From NCBI RefSeq assembly GCF_035222375.1, contig NW_026946363.1, positions 5,518,001-5,582,000 on the forward strand: DNA of 64,000 nt, given 5' to 3'. Source of the DNA: Podospora pseudocomata (taxonomy: Eukaryota; Ascomycota; Sordariomycetes; Sordariales; Podosporaceae). Of the stretch, positions 31,067 through 42,196 are shown one piece after another. The notes under the pieces were generated by a model, which had not been told where the DNA came from, did no database searches, and worked only from the letters and a program-made list of their open reading frames with translations. The position numbers and the translations under genes are program-made. Numbering within the stretch: the stretch's first letter is position 1; each line of letters starts with the position of its first letter.

Positions 31067-32420
31067 TCAAAACCACCCCTCAAAATCATCACTAAACCTC
31101 ACAGCAGCAGCCAAATACCTCTCATGAACATCCCCCCAAGTCCTCGCCGCTTCCCTCATCGCCCGGATGGCTATCATCCCCGTCTCGGTCAGCAATCTCA
31201 TCTCACACTTCATCATCAGGAAGGAACTCACCCTTGACATAATGCGCATCAGTAGCCCACTCCCCCGTCAAAGCCTTATGCTCAACATACTTCCACCCCT
31301 TCCCCTTCAGCTCCCCCTCCCCAGGCACATAATCCACGTCAATCTTCGGCCTCAAGACAGCAATATACGCCGCCAAGGCCAACAACCACCACTGTCTCAC
31401 AATGCTGACATGGAATTTCGCCGGGATGAACGGCAAGAGAACTCTCACGGCGTGGCTGGTGGTTAGAACGTGCACCAGAAAGAAGTTGTAAGAGTGTGTT
31501 CCCGGGGCAACGGTTGCTACTAAAAGTTGGACAGCGGCTTCTTGTGAGAGCTGGAATTGTTCTGCTGGGGAGCAGGCAGAGGAGGTGATGTCCCAGGCAT
31601 TCCAGTACTCCAGTACCAAGGCTTCGGATTCTTTGCTGTGGAAGAGGGCTTCGATGTTGGAGAAGGCGGGGGTTTTGAAGAGATTGTCGAAGCGGGTGTC
31701 GTTGGAGAGCTTGTTCAGGAGCTTCAAGGGAGTGGATGAGGTGGTTGGTTTGACGGTGTAGGTTGGGTCGTCGAGGTATCTGTGAAGATAGTTGTATTGT
31801 GTAGAGGCAAGACCGAGGGCCTCTGTGGCGATCTCGCGACTGTCGAACTCGTAGGCGTAGCCAAGGTGGATGAGGGGGTGACCGACTGATGGTGGTTAGT
31901 AAGATGAGTCAAAACGAGTGGGTAGGCATGACATACGACCGCCAACAAGACCATTGACGAGGGGCTCATCTCCGGAGAACATGTACTCCTCCACTACACC
32001 CTTCCACTTATACGCGTGCTTCATCGCCAAGGCATCCTCGAAAAAGTCTACAAAAGCTCTTTGGTATCTTTTGTCTCCGAGGAAATCACGCCAGTCTTCC
32101 TCGCCCATCTCTGCAGGGGAATCTTTCCACGGCTCGAGGGTTTTGGCTTCCACTTCGAATATGTGATACAAGTGTTGTGATTCGGCGCCGAGCAGATATG
32201 ATGAGCACAGAATGTGCGCCATGTGGTTGTCGAATTCGAGATTGTGGTACAGAATGGAGTGATTGACATGGTTGGCCTTCAGAAGATGCTTCAACGTGCG
32301 TGGCCTCTTGTCCGGGTCTGCTTCCACATTGTGAACCTGGACGGGAGGAAGATCGATGGTAGTGGGCGCCTCTCTCACCAGTCGGTTGACTAGCGGGATG
32401 TATGAGAGGAAGGATGCCAT
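31067..32420 (-). CDS. AflY/questin-oxidase-like oxidoreductase
   Basis: Three exons, 32420-31937, 31885-31232 and 31170-31067, encode 413 residues. Introns are 51 and 61 bases; the second is recognised from its CTGAC branch site and ends at GATAG, giving the smooth junction HYVKAIRAMREAARTWGDVH. Conserved family features are the His-rich NHSILYHNLEFDNHMAHIL near residue 55 and LGHPLIHLGYAYEF right after the first splice. The family includes AflY (aflatoxin pathway) and questin oxidase, proposed to perform Baeyer-Villiger-type ring opening. I see no polyketide synthase or other pathway gene nearby, so this may be a stand-alone paralogue with an unknown substrate. It is divergent from the epimerase gene, with 448 bases shared upstream. 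Confidence 0.87.
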
Positions 32421-32868
32421 TTTGGCCCGTCTCTTTTACACTCTGGTGAAGCGATTACTTTGGTTATGTCGAGATGAATAAAATCTCATGAGCGGGGAAG
32501 CTGTCTTGTGCTTTTCTTTGAACGACATCAACCTCAAAGGCACACACACACTCACCCAGCTTGAATCTCCGAGCGTCACCGCAATTGTTGGGGAGACGCT
32601 ACAAAAAATGGAGTGATGTCAACCCGCGATCAAGCCCAGAGCTTCTCGCCAAGCCCACCTTTCAAGGGTCTCCCCACTGTTTGTATCCGCCAGCCTGCGT
32701 CATTCTGCCCCGCCCCCGCGTAGAACATTTGGTTGGGGCTCAGCAAGGCTCTGGCACACCGAAGGACATCATCCGATCTTGCCCAGGATCCCTATCCCAG
32801 AGGTTTGGCGATAGCTTCATAGAGTAAACAGAAGGCCACTCTTCACTAATACTAAATAATCAGACACA
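32421..32868. other. Divergent promoter, AflY-like gene and RPE1
   Basis: A 448-base region separates two divergent start codons. No clear TATA box or repeat was identified. Confidence 0.5.
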
Positions 32869-33740
32869 ATGGCCCCCAAAGCTATCATTGCCCCTTCCAT
32901 TCTCTCGGCAGACTTTGCCGATCTCGGCGCGGCATGCTCGAGGACTATCAAACAAGGTGCCGACTGGCTCCATGTTGATATCATGTAAGTCAAGTCACTA
33001 TTGCACCTCGCACTCGTTCATATCACTAACACTTCCCCCCTCAGGGACGGCCACTTCGTCCCCAACCTCACCTTCGGCCCCCCAGTTGTCGTCAAGATCC
33101 GCTCCCATGTTGAGAAGCCCGCCGAGTCCTTTGGCAAGGGCACCTTTGACTGCCACATGATGATCGCTGAACCCAAGAAGTGGGTCAAGGAGTTCAAGAA
33201 CGCCGGGTGCGATCTATACTGCTTCCACTACGAGGCCGCCATCAACTCGTCTGCTGCTGAGAGTCCCGAGGGCAAGTCGGACGAGAAGACGAGCCCGAGG
33301 GAGCTGATCCGGTACATTCATGACCAGGGCATGCTGGCCGGTATTGCTATCAAGCCGGCTACTCCCGCTAATGTGCTGTTTGATTTGATTGAGAGCGAAG
33401 ATCCTAAGGAGAAGCCTGATGTGAGTTGATATCCCGACAGTTACTGGCAAGGTTGTTACTGATTCGAGAATAGATGGTTTTGGTTATGACTGTCGAGCCT
33501 GGGTTTGGTGGTCAACAGTTCATGGCTTCTGAGCTGCCCAAGGTGGAGGAGTTGCGGAAGCGGTACCCGGACTTGAACATTGAGGTTGATGGTGGGCTGG
33601 GACCTGGCACGATCGACCAGGCTGCGGACGCGGGTGCCAATGTTATTGTTGCTGGCAGTGCGGTGTTCGGTGCGAAGGATCCCTCCGAGGTGATTTTTCT
33701 GCTCAGGGAGGCCGTCGAGAAGAGGAGTGGCAAGTTATAG
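32869..33740 (+). CDS. RPE1: Ribulose-phosphate 3-epimerase
   Basis: Exons 32869-32984, 33045-33420 and 33474-33740 encode 252 residues. The first intron interrupts a Met codon (AT/G); the second is phase 0. The protein begins [20 protein letters not shown], with the metal-binding and catalytic motif LHVDIMDGHFVPN (His35, Asp37), HMMIAEP (metal His), [12 protein letters not shown], and [10 protein letters not shown] carrying the second catalytic Asp (about 203). These are the signature blocks of the TIM-barrel epimerase that interconverts ribulose-5-phosphate and xylulose-5-phosphate in the non-oxidative pentose phosphate pathway, in the cytosol. The length is slightly above the 225-240 typical of the family, because of an inserted loop ([16 protein letters not shown]) also common in fungi. 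Confidence 0.97.
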
Positions 33741-33852
33741 AGGTGTAGCACGGTGTGAGATAGGTGACTCGAAATGCAGATGCCGCTGCTCTTGACAACT
33801 GTTCTATTTAAGAGCAAGACTTACACCAGTAGCCATCAAGGAACGGAGATAG

Positions 33853-33984
33853 GGGTGTTTGGCGCAGTGGTCAACCGCGGCGTGTGGTTTATTGGACCTT
33901 TGCTCGCAAAGGTTCACGGCAAAATATGGATCGTGCTCGCCTGCTCGGCTTGATCAGAGTCCAGGGCTTCGAATCCTACTTTTT
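33853..33984 (+). ncRNA. Candidate Pol III-type transcription unit (A box, B box, T5)
   Basis: An exact A-box match (TGGCGCAGTGG, 33860-33870), a B-box-like GCTTCGAATCC (33966-33976, one mismatch) and a T5 terminator (33980-33984) occur in the right order. A perfect hairpin, CCTTTGC-TC-GCAAAGG (33897-33912), lies between them. I cannot fold a tRNA from it: there is no room for a 3' acceptor strand between the B box and the T-run, and no 5' partner. It may be a tRNA relic, a tRNA-derived short element, or another Pol III RNA. It lies in the short gap between two convergent genes. Confidence 0.35.
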
Positions 33985-34036
33985 GCGTTCTTTTGTTATT
34001 ATTTTTTTTTGTTTGGCCATTGTGTCGCCTCAGCCC

Positions 34037-35442
34037 CTAGATCTTCCAATCACTTTTCCTCGCACCATTACCGCTTCCCTCAAATCCCAGCACCTTTAGA
34101 AGAACGGTATAGAACAACCGTATCTCCTCCACTACTTACAGTCAGCTTCAACTCGTTCAAACCCCATCAACGCAATAACTTACCAGTGTTATAATGCGCC
34201 AAACTCACCCTCACAACCCCGTCATCCCCCAACCCAAGCACCTCCTTAGCCAGCCTCACAGAGTAATAAGTCCCCCAGCTCAACTTAACCCTCCCATTTG
34301 TCTCCCGCTCAATATCCTCCACAAAATCCTTCGACTTCCACCCCCTCACCCTAAAACTCACCGTTGGCACCCTCACCTTAGCATCACCACACCACTCCCC
34401 GTAAATCGTTATCTTTCCATCCAACCCCGCCAACAAACCCAGCAAAACCGACTGCAACCTCTCCTCCTGGTCTACAACCCCCTCCCATCTCGGCGTCAGA
34501 TACTCCACCACAGCCGGAATCCCATAAATCAACTCCTGACACCACCCCCCCGCCAGCCCAATCTTGTCATCCAAACTCTCAGCAGGGTTGAAGAAATGCC
34601 CCATGGACTGGAGCTGTGCCCTAGCGCAGGGACCGGCGTACAGCTGTGAGATTCGAGGTCCGAAAAGCTTGTACCAGCTGAAGACGTAAAAGTCGACCCC
34701 GAGATCTTTGACGTCGATTTGGCGGTGGGGTGCGTGGGCTACGCCGTCAACGCACAGAAGGGTCTGGGGGTTTAGGAGGCGGATTTGGGCGGAGAGGGAT
34801 TTGATGTCGTGGATGGTGCCGAGGATGTTGGTTGTGTGGGTTAAACAAATGAGGCGGGTTTTGGGGGAGATGGGAGGGTTGGTGAGGTCGAGTTTGGGGT
34901 TGACGCAACCCGGTTGATCTTCAGGTGGGAGTTGGGGGTGCCACCAGCGGATTTTGAGATTTTGACGTGCTGCTAAGGCGAGCCAAGGGGCGATGTTGGA
35001 CTCGTGGTCGAGGGGGCAGAGGAGGATCTCATCTTCGGGTGAGAAGGAGAGGGCGTGAGAGAGGTTGTGAAGGAGTTGGGTTGCGGAGGAGCCGAAGACT
35101 AGGGGTGGTTGTGTAAGAGAGGAATGCGGTTTTATGTGAGGGTGAAATAGAGCAACTTTAGGGTCTACGAACCTATTTCATCTGGGGAGGCGTTGATAAA
35201 GTCTGCTGCGGCTTTATAACCGTCGTTGACGAGGTTTGGAGTTATGAGGTAGTCCCGCACACTGGGACACGCATCAGCTTCGGCAGGGCACTGGTGGCAT
35301 GGAGACCGGTTTAATCATACCGATCAGCTACTGATCCCAATACCTGGCTTCCAGCTGCAGTATTAAAGAATACATAATCTCCTGACAATGCGGGGAAGCT
35401 TGCCCTCACGCTGTCAATATCTTCAGGTGTAAATGGCGGCAT
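34037..35442 (-). CDS. Class V PLP-dependent enzyme, cysteine-desulfurase-like
   Basis: Four exons, 35442-35321, 35261-35173, 35098-34184 and 34134-34037, encode 407 residues with frame kept at every junction. Key blocks are DYVFFNTAAGSQVLGSVADR near the N-terminus, VFGSSATQLLHNLSHAL (about 71-87), LDHESN (about 100-105), LTHTTNILGT, VDGVAHAPH (Asp188 for the PLP nitrogen) and SWYKLFGP with the likely Schiff-base Lys214. This is the aminotransferase class V fold, closest in pattern to the stand-alone cysteine-desulfurase-like/isopenicillin-epimerase-like group rather than to the mitochondrial NFS1. The substrate is unknown. The last exon (ending ARKSDWKI) is my inference from a donor at 34183 and an acceptor at 34135. 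It is convergent with RPE1. Confidence 0.85.
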
Positions 35443-36375
35443 CTGAGGTAGACTTGTTTTCAGACTCTCTGTTTGGGGGCCACCGAGTGTCCAAGGGCAC
35501 TCCTCGGTCCGCACTTGGGAAGAAACAAAAACAAGAATAAATCCAAGACACTAACTACCTTACGTTGAAGTCATGTTTGACTTTAGTCAACGGCTCGGGA
35601 TGTCGGGCACCATCATCTCCAAGTGGATAACAAAGAGAGGGCTCTATTGGTCGATTCAATGTCGACACCCAGCTCCCTACCTGCAACTATCATCCTCATT
35701 TATATCAAGTGCCAATGGAGCCTTTCAAAGCCCGATCTAAGGATCGAGACTGAAAGCTGCATAAGAGACGCATAAATAGGATCAAGGCGATCCCACCCGA
35801 AAGAGATCACCGGCGGCTCCATGCAGACCTCTCTGTGTCTTGTTGGTTGCCATCCTGACGGGGAAGCAGCCATCTCCAGACAGGCGCCGAGGCTTAACAA
35901 CTGCGGCGAATTCTGATGCTCAAAAGGCCCAACCGGAGGAAAGATGCTGTTAAAGAGAAGCGCCTAGATCGAGTAAGGGATGGGGGGGAGGGGGGCATAT
36001 GGCATTATCATATAACCTGCGCGGTACCAAAGCCTGCTCAGCCTCTCGAAGCAGCGCTACCCACCGCTATGAGCTTGCAACTGGACAAGCGCTTCGGGCA
36101 TCATGCAAGACCTGCGCATGGCCTCGCAGCTTTCTTGGGTCAATCATGGCCTACAGCAGCGTTTGACCCCACAGCGAGCCAATCGATCGCATGTTTCAGG
36201 GTCGGCCCATGTTCGTTTCCCCAAGGTGGGGCATAAAAAGTTTTGGACCCGCACATGTTCTTCATGGGATATTTTATCTTTTGATATCAGGCCATCCCCG
36301 GAGCCCTTCTTTTTTTCTGCCCCATTTTCCACCGAAAACCAACCCCAGATCCTGTGCAACAGACCCAATTGCACC
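35443..36375. other. Divergent promoter, class V PLP enzyme and Tpa1-like hydroxylase
   Basis: A 933-base region separates divergent starts. It includes G-runs near 35981-35996 and short random frames, with no recognisable RNA gene or repeat. Confidence 0.5.
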
Positions 36376-38499
36376 ATGAAGATGAAGAGAAAGGCCGATT
36401 CTCCAGCTGATGGCGGGAAAGCCATCAAGAAGCGGACCAAGAACAGTAATAAGCCTGCTGCTGCCTCTCAACCCGCCCACCGATAGCTCCGGCGATACGA
36501 TAGACGCTGACACTACTCCTCCATCATAGCTCTCAGCGATGAGGATGCCAAAGCCCGCTTTCGCAAGGGGCTGTTTGACAAGAAGGTCCTCGAAAAGTAC
36601 ACCTCAGAGTATGCGACATCGACACCGTATAAACACAGCGTAATCCACGAGCTCGCCGACGATTCCCTCCTGCGCAAGGTTCGCGAAGAAATCAAGGCCA
36701 ACGTTCACTTCACCCCCAAAGAGACCGACATCTACAAGATCCACCAAAGTGGTGACCTTGCCAACCTCGACGGACTCGAGGACAAGGCATTGGCCAAGCT
36801 CCCCTCCCTTCTCGCCCTCCGCGATGCGCTCTACTCCCAGACCTTCCGCGAATATGTTTCGCACATCACCGGCTGCGGCCCCCTGAGTGGGCGCAAGACC
36901 GATATGGCCATCAATGTCTACACACCCGGCTGCTACCTCCTGTGCCACGACGATGTTATCGGTTCTCGAAAAGTCAGCTACATTCTGTATCTTACCGACC
37001 CAGACACACCATGGCAGCCCGAGTGGGGCGGAGCTCTTCGCCTCTTCCCCGTCGTCGACCGAGAGGGCAAGGACGGCGAGGTTGCCAAGACACCCCTGCC
37101 AGACTTTGTCAAGTCTATCCCACCAGCCTGGAACCAGCTCTCTTTCTTTGCCGTGCAGCCCGGCGAGTCCTTCCACGATGTCGAGGAGGTCTACCATGCT
37201 GCCAGCCCGGAGGAGCTCGAGAAGAATGCTGGGCGCATCCGCATGGCCATCAGCGGGTGGTTCCACATTCCCCAGGTTGGAGAGGACGGGTGGGTGGAGG
37301 GTGCCGAGAGAGAAGCGGCTCACAAGAGCGGACTGATGCAACTGCAGGGTAACCCAGACCAGCACGACCAGCCGCAGGCGAAACCCATAAGGGTTGAGAA
37401 GAGCAAACTCGAGGAGGATGACTTCCCTCTGGATGAGTCTGATCTGGAGTTCCTTTTGAAGTACATCGCGCCGACCTACCTCACACCAGACACCATCGAG
37501 CGCGTCGCCGAACACTTTGAGGAGGAGTTCAGCATCACCTTGCCAGACATTCTGCATCCCAGATTCGCCGAGAATCTTCGCAAACATGTGGAGGACCAGG
37601 AGAAGAAGCCACTACCGGAAAGCAGTGATGAGATCGAGAAGGGCGCCTGGAAGGTTGCGCGCCCACCTCACAAGCACAGATATCTCTACCTCCAGCCTGG
37701 AGAGGAGAAGACCGAGGAGTCGCCCCTCAAGGAGCTGCTCGAGGTTCTTTTGCCATCCAGACAATTCCGCCTGTGGCTGCAGATGGCCACGCGCTCTACG
37801 GTTGAAAGCGTCGATTTACTGGCCAGGCGCTTCCGCCATGGTCAAGACTACACACTCGCGACCGGCCATGAGGGCAAGCCTAGACTCGAAGTCAATATTG
37901 GCCTGACGCCCACCACTGGCTGGGGCGATGTTGAGGACGACGAGGATGAGGAAGAAGAAGAAGAGGAGGAGGAGGAGGAGTCCTCTGAAGAGGAGCAGCC
38001 CAAGAAGAAAGGCAAGAACGGCGTGGCGAACGGCAAAGGAAAGGAGAAGGCCAACGGCAAGTCTGCTAACGGCAGCGATGCCAAGAGCAAGGGCAAGGAC
38101 AAGGGCAAGGCTGTTGAAAAGGAGCCCGAGCCTGAGGAAGAGCTCGAAGTTGGTGGCCACGAGGTTTACATGGCTGGCGATGACGACAGCAACGAGGATG
38201 CTGCCATCTACAAGACCAGCGATGAGGACGACAACATTCTCTTCTTCCAGGCTGCCTCCTGGAACAAGATGAGCATTGTGCTGCGCGATAGCGGGACTCT
38301 CCGCTTCGTAAAGTACGTCTCCCAGAGCGCCAAGGGCGACCGATGGGATGTTAGTGCGATGTTTGAGATTGAGGAACAAGACGAAGAGCCCTCCTCGGAA
38401 GAGGAAGGGAATGGCGAGGCTTCGGGTGTTGGTGTTGTGGATGATTCCGAGGAGGAATTCAAGGGGTTCTCTCCCAGTGAGGACAGTGATTCCGACTAA
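36376..38499 (+). CDS. Tpa1/Ofd1-type prolyl 3,4-dihydroxylase
   Basis: Exons 36376-36445 and 36530-38499 encode 679 residues; the 84-base intron has a CGCTGAC branch site. The short first exon encodes a basic, probably nuclear N-terminus (MKMKRKADSP, KKRTKN). The dioxygenase domain contains the 2-oxoglutarate/Fe(II) HxD motif in CYLLCHDDVIG (His163, Asp165), a downstream SFHDVEEVYH for the distal His, and an Arg for 2-oxoglutarate binding in GRIRMAISGWFH. A second, degenerate dioxygenase-like domain follows (VLLPSRQFRLWLQM, later SWNKMSIVLRD), as in Tpa1/OGFOD1. These enzymes hydroxylate a Pro of ribosomal protein uS12; fission yeast Ofd1 also controls the sterol regulator Sre1 in low oxygen. 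Between the domain halves lies an acidic run followed by Lys-rich sequence (37936-38150). Confidence 0.9.
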
Positions 38500-40014
38500 T
38501 GATGGAAGTTGTCAGGAACTGAGGTCGATACAACAAGGTTGCGTGAGGAAGCTGAGAGAGGGAAAAGCACATTAGCTAGAGGAAGAAGATGACCAAGGCC
38601 ACACTGGTTCAACCAGACTGGTGGAACCCTAACCCTTGGCAAGGGAATTCATGACAGAAGTATGCTACGAATTAAAGATATGATTTGGACATCTATAGTG
38701 TTGTTCGATCTGGGACTCGGCCGAGTATTCTTGGCTGACGATTTGAGCAATGTCACTTCAGAGACTACATCCGCTCATGTGCTGATGAGAGTGTTAATTG
38801 ATGATTTAGCCGGTAGGCTGAGCAACTGCACACTCTGCTCTCCGGCAAGCTCGGCGCTGCGATCAGTGATCTACGGGTGTGTGTGTGCCTTGCGTCACCG
38901 ACCTGTAACAAGTAGGTGAGATCTTGTGTGAGGAAGGTTGTACGATCTTGGTGGGGACTTGTCATCTTATGTACATCGAGGGGTCGCATAGTGGGCTGCT
39001 ATTGTTGTTGATCAGGACGCAAAGGGTCTCTGACCCTGACTTTGAGAGTTTCTGTAAGAGAGGCTGGGAAGAGTAGGAAGGAATGCATCTCCAACGTGGC
39101 GTTGCCTGCATGAAACCAAATAAGGATTTGTCTTGGGGCTGACAGGCGGTTTTTGGGGCTGTTTGTTGTACATTCATTCAGCTTGCTCGGCAGAAGGAAG
39201 CGCGGAGATGTCTGGATAGCTTCAGCAGCCGTGCTTCCACAACGTCATGTTCGGATTTATTTTGCTTTGACCCCCGAAAGGTGGTGTAGGCGATGATACC
39301 GGGCCAAGTCGCATTCTCGTCCATCCCTTGGTGTGAGTTCAGAGCCGGGCAGCCGGGCACTCCATGCTCCGACTTCCCAGCCCTTATTCCTTCTTTGCGG
39401 GGTCGGGATGGGGACCGAAAAGGAACGGCTTTCCACAACCCCACTAAGCGGCCTGCACCGCCCGCTGGTACAGATCTTACAGCATGTTTTATTCAGGGCT
39501 GTAAGACATTCAGGGAACAACCAGAGCGTGTGTCTTGGAGCACGAGAGGATGCCCCCGTGCCGTGTTTCTTCCGTCCGAATATGTGTGTGTGCCTTTGCT
39601 GACGAGAGAGGGGCACCAAGGCCCAGACCATGGGGTGAGGAGGGGACTGAATACAATTTGCTGCGTGTGTGATCTGCTGCTTGCTTGCTCTGTTATACCG
39701 CTGGATTTCCCCAGTTCCCGAACCGCTGCAAGTACCTTTTTAGCCCCATCGTCTGACCACTCTCGAACCAATCCTGTTGGGACGGGCCTTCTTGTTCAAA
39801 TCTTGGCCCTGCCTTTGCCATTCTGAATTTAAACACCGATACCCCGGCCATCACAGACCGTTCCTGTTCAAGCTTCGAATTCTTGGTTTTGTCTCCTTTT
39901 TGCGCGCGACTGGTTTCTCTGCCTCTTCGAATTGTTTGAAAGCATATTTTTGAAGAAGCCGGTCAATTTCTGGAGTTCGGTTGTCGAGCTCGGTTCATAC
40001 GTAATATCTTCAGC
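38500..40014. other. Intergenic region, 1.5 kb
   Basis: This lies between two plus-strand genes, so it carries the 3' end of the hydroxylase gene and the promoter of the next. Frames of up to 177 codons have no family resemblance. No repeats stand out. Confidence 0.5.
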
Positions 40015-41094
40015 ATGCCAATCCGCAACCCCTTTGCGCGCCGTCCCGGTGTCATCGTCACCGCTCATGATGAAAACTCACGGCCGGGGTCGGCGGCCGG
40101 GAGTGTGAAGGAAAGTGTGCTGTCGCCGGGTTTTGAAAGGGTAGATACTGTTGGGTCAAAGGCATCGTCGGCGTTCAGCATTCGCAGCAGCAGGAGGAGC
40201 CAGGATACAGGGGAATACAAGATGAGCGGTACGGTTCCCTCGAAGTCTCTTGAATGAGCGGCCCCTTCCCCCACATAACTGAGCGGGAGGCTCGGGATCA
40301 TCACCGTCGTGGCCACACAGCTTCAAGCACCGAAAACTGACTCCGCGCCTGTTCATACAGTGGTCGATGATAGTGGAATTTACCTTCCTGTAAGCTGCCG
40401 CCTCCTCTCTTTCACATATCCTTCCCAGTACTGACGCGACCCCCTAGCCATCTCCCACTGAAAAGGAAGCTACCTGGCCACGCCGGTACCTCTCCCGAAC
40501 CTCCAGCGACAGAAGCAGCCGGGATGGCTCGGGTGACATTGAGCACTTCCCTATCTCGAGGGAATCATTCGATTCTTACCGCCGCTCCTTTGTACGCCTT
40601 TCTCTCCCAAACCCCCCCCCCTTCTTGGCCCAACCGCTAACACACAATAGGACATCTCCGCCAGAAGCTACATCACCGACCCTGCGCCACGCCAATCCCT
40701 CGATTCCTCCGCCCGCTTCCCCCGCATGATGCACACGCGCTCATCGCTCCTGAGCCGGGAACCACCTACCCCGGAAGAGGGTTTTGAGGATGTTGGGCTA
40801 GGTGGTGAATCCAAGACCACAACGCAGCACCAGCACCAGCAACAAGCCGAACAGACACAGACTTCAGCGTTGCCGAAGAAAAAGGGGCTCTTTGCGAGAT
40901 TTGGATCTGAGCACACCCATGAGACGACCGATGCAGCGCATACTGCGAATAGCAACGCGACGTCATCATGGAGTTTCCTGCCTGGGGCGTCGAGAAAGAG
41001 GGCGCAGAGCGGGCAGGGAGCGGAGTTGGGGGCCATGCCTTTCCCTGTTGATAGGTCGGGGGCGAATGGGGGTGCGGTTGAGGTTGATGCTTAA
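40015..41094 (+). CDS. Small uncharacterised fungal protein, four exons
   Basis: Exons 40015-40228, 40361-40389, 40448-40591 and 40651-41094 encode 276 residues with consistent phases (1, 0, 0). Exon 2 is only 29 bases (VVDDSGIYLP). The protein is mostly disordered and rich in Ser, Arg and Pro; it begins MPIRNPFARRPGV. Candidate phosphorylation-type stretches are SIRSSRRSQDTG, YLSRTSSDRSSRDGS and SREPPTPEEGF. A KKKGLFARFG block and a C-terminal WSFLPGASRKRAQSGQGAE look conserved in character, but I cannot name a family. There is no signal peptide, membrane segment or catalytic motif. The splice model is supported by frame arithmetic and consensus sites only. Confidence 0.68.
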
Positions 41095-42196
41095 AGGACG
41101 TGCATGATATAGAGGGGCATCATTCTGACCAGAGGAGTCATGGCGATAGACGGGCAGCCGTCTGTGTTAAATGGGAGGGGGGGGGGGCATATTGCTTGGA
41201 AAACAGACATATCACCAACATCTTTGTGTGGTGGTCGTTTTTTTGCTGATGAAAAGGCGTTATGGGGTCCTGGGTTTGGGATGGAATGATGAAGTGGGAG
41301 GTACACATATACTACTGTAATAATTCATGGTAATGAGGGTAACGAATATAGAGGTCGATTCAAGACAACAACCTCAGGCACGATGCTCTACTCACATCAA
41401 CAGGGATGTTTCTGACTTCTTTGCAAAAACTCCCCCACCCCCTCACGCTGTTTCTGGTTTCTGGAATTGTCACTTGTTCCGGTGTCAAATGCTCTCTCTG
41501 TCTGCAGGCTGTCAGCATGCGACCGCCTGATCAGCACAGCCTCGCCAAGGTCTTTTTGACAGCTTCTTCGGTTACAGCAATCAGGTCGGGATGGTCAAAG
41601 ACCGCTGTCGTCGAGCGTTCTGTTTTGATTCCAGCTCCTCGTCTCGACCTGTGGATTGATGGCTAAGCATCTCCTCATCTCACGCTAAAACATTTCCCCA
41701 AAACGAAGCTCCAATCGTGTTTGTTCATTCTTCAAGAAAACTGCATCGTGCTCCCAATGACTGCCTGACCACTTTGACCGGACATCTCGCCCGTTTGCAC
41801 AAAAATCATACTCACGGCAAGATGACGGACAACACCAGGCTTCTTCTTTGCAAACGTCTTTACAAAAGTTAAGCAGTCAGCAGGCTTCAGGACTGGATAC
41901 TTCCATTCAGACGAAGAGGTTTGCCTGATCCATCCTCTTGGTACTGCAACTTCATCTCACCTGAGGCAGACAGAAATATCACAACCAGCCTTATGTAGGT
42001 CATCTATGCAGTGTAGCCGCTTACTTTCAGCTGAACATCCCCTTCTTTCACGCTGCAATATAAAAAAAAATATAAAAATAAAAAAAAGAATCATGCCCGA
42101 GCCGTTACGTGCCATGCTGGGCCAAGAAATTAGCAACCAAAGACATCTTGGTTCCATCTACCTATATCCCTCTTCTTTTATACACCCCCATCCCCT
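41095..42196. other. Convergent 3' intergenic region
   Basis: This lies between the stop of the small fungal gene and the stop of the Cys/Met-type PLP enzyme. It contains a G-run near 41178-41186 and an A-rich stretch near 42059-42090. No gene is recognised. Confidence 0.5.

Noticed and set aside
31067-32420. AflY-like gene as evidence of an aflatoxin-type pathway
   Set aside because: Neighbours are RAD17 and a pentose-phosphate epimerase; no polyketide synthase or accessory enzyme is nearby, so a stand-alone role is more likely.
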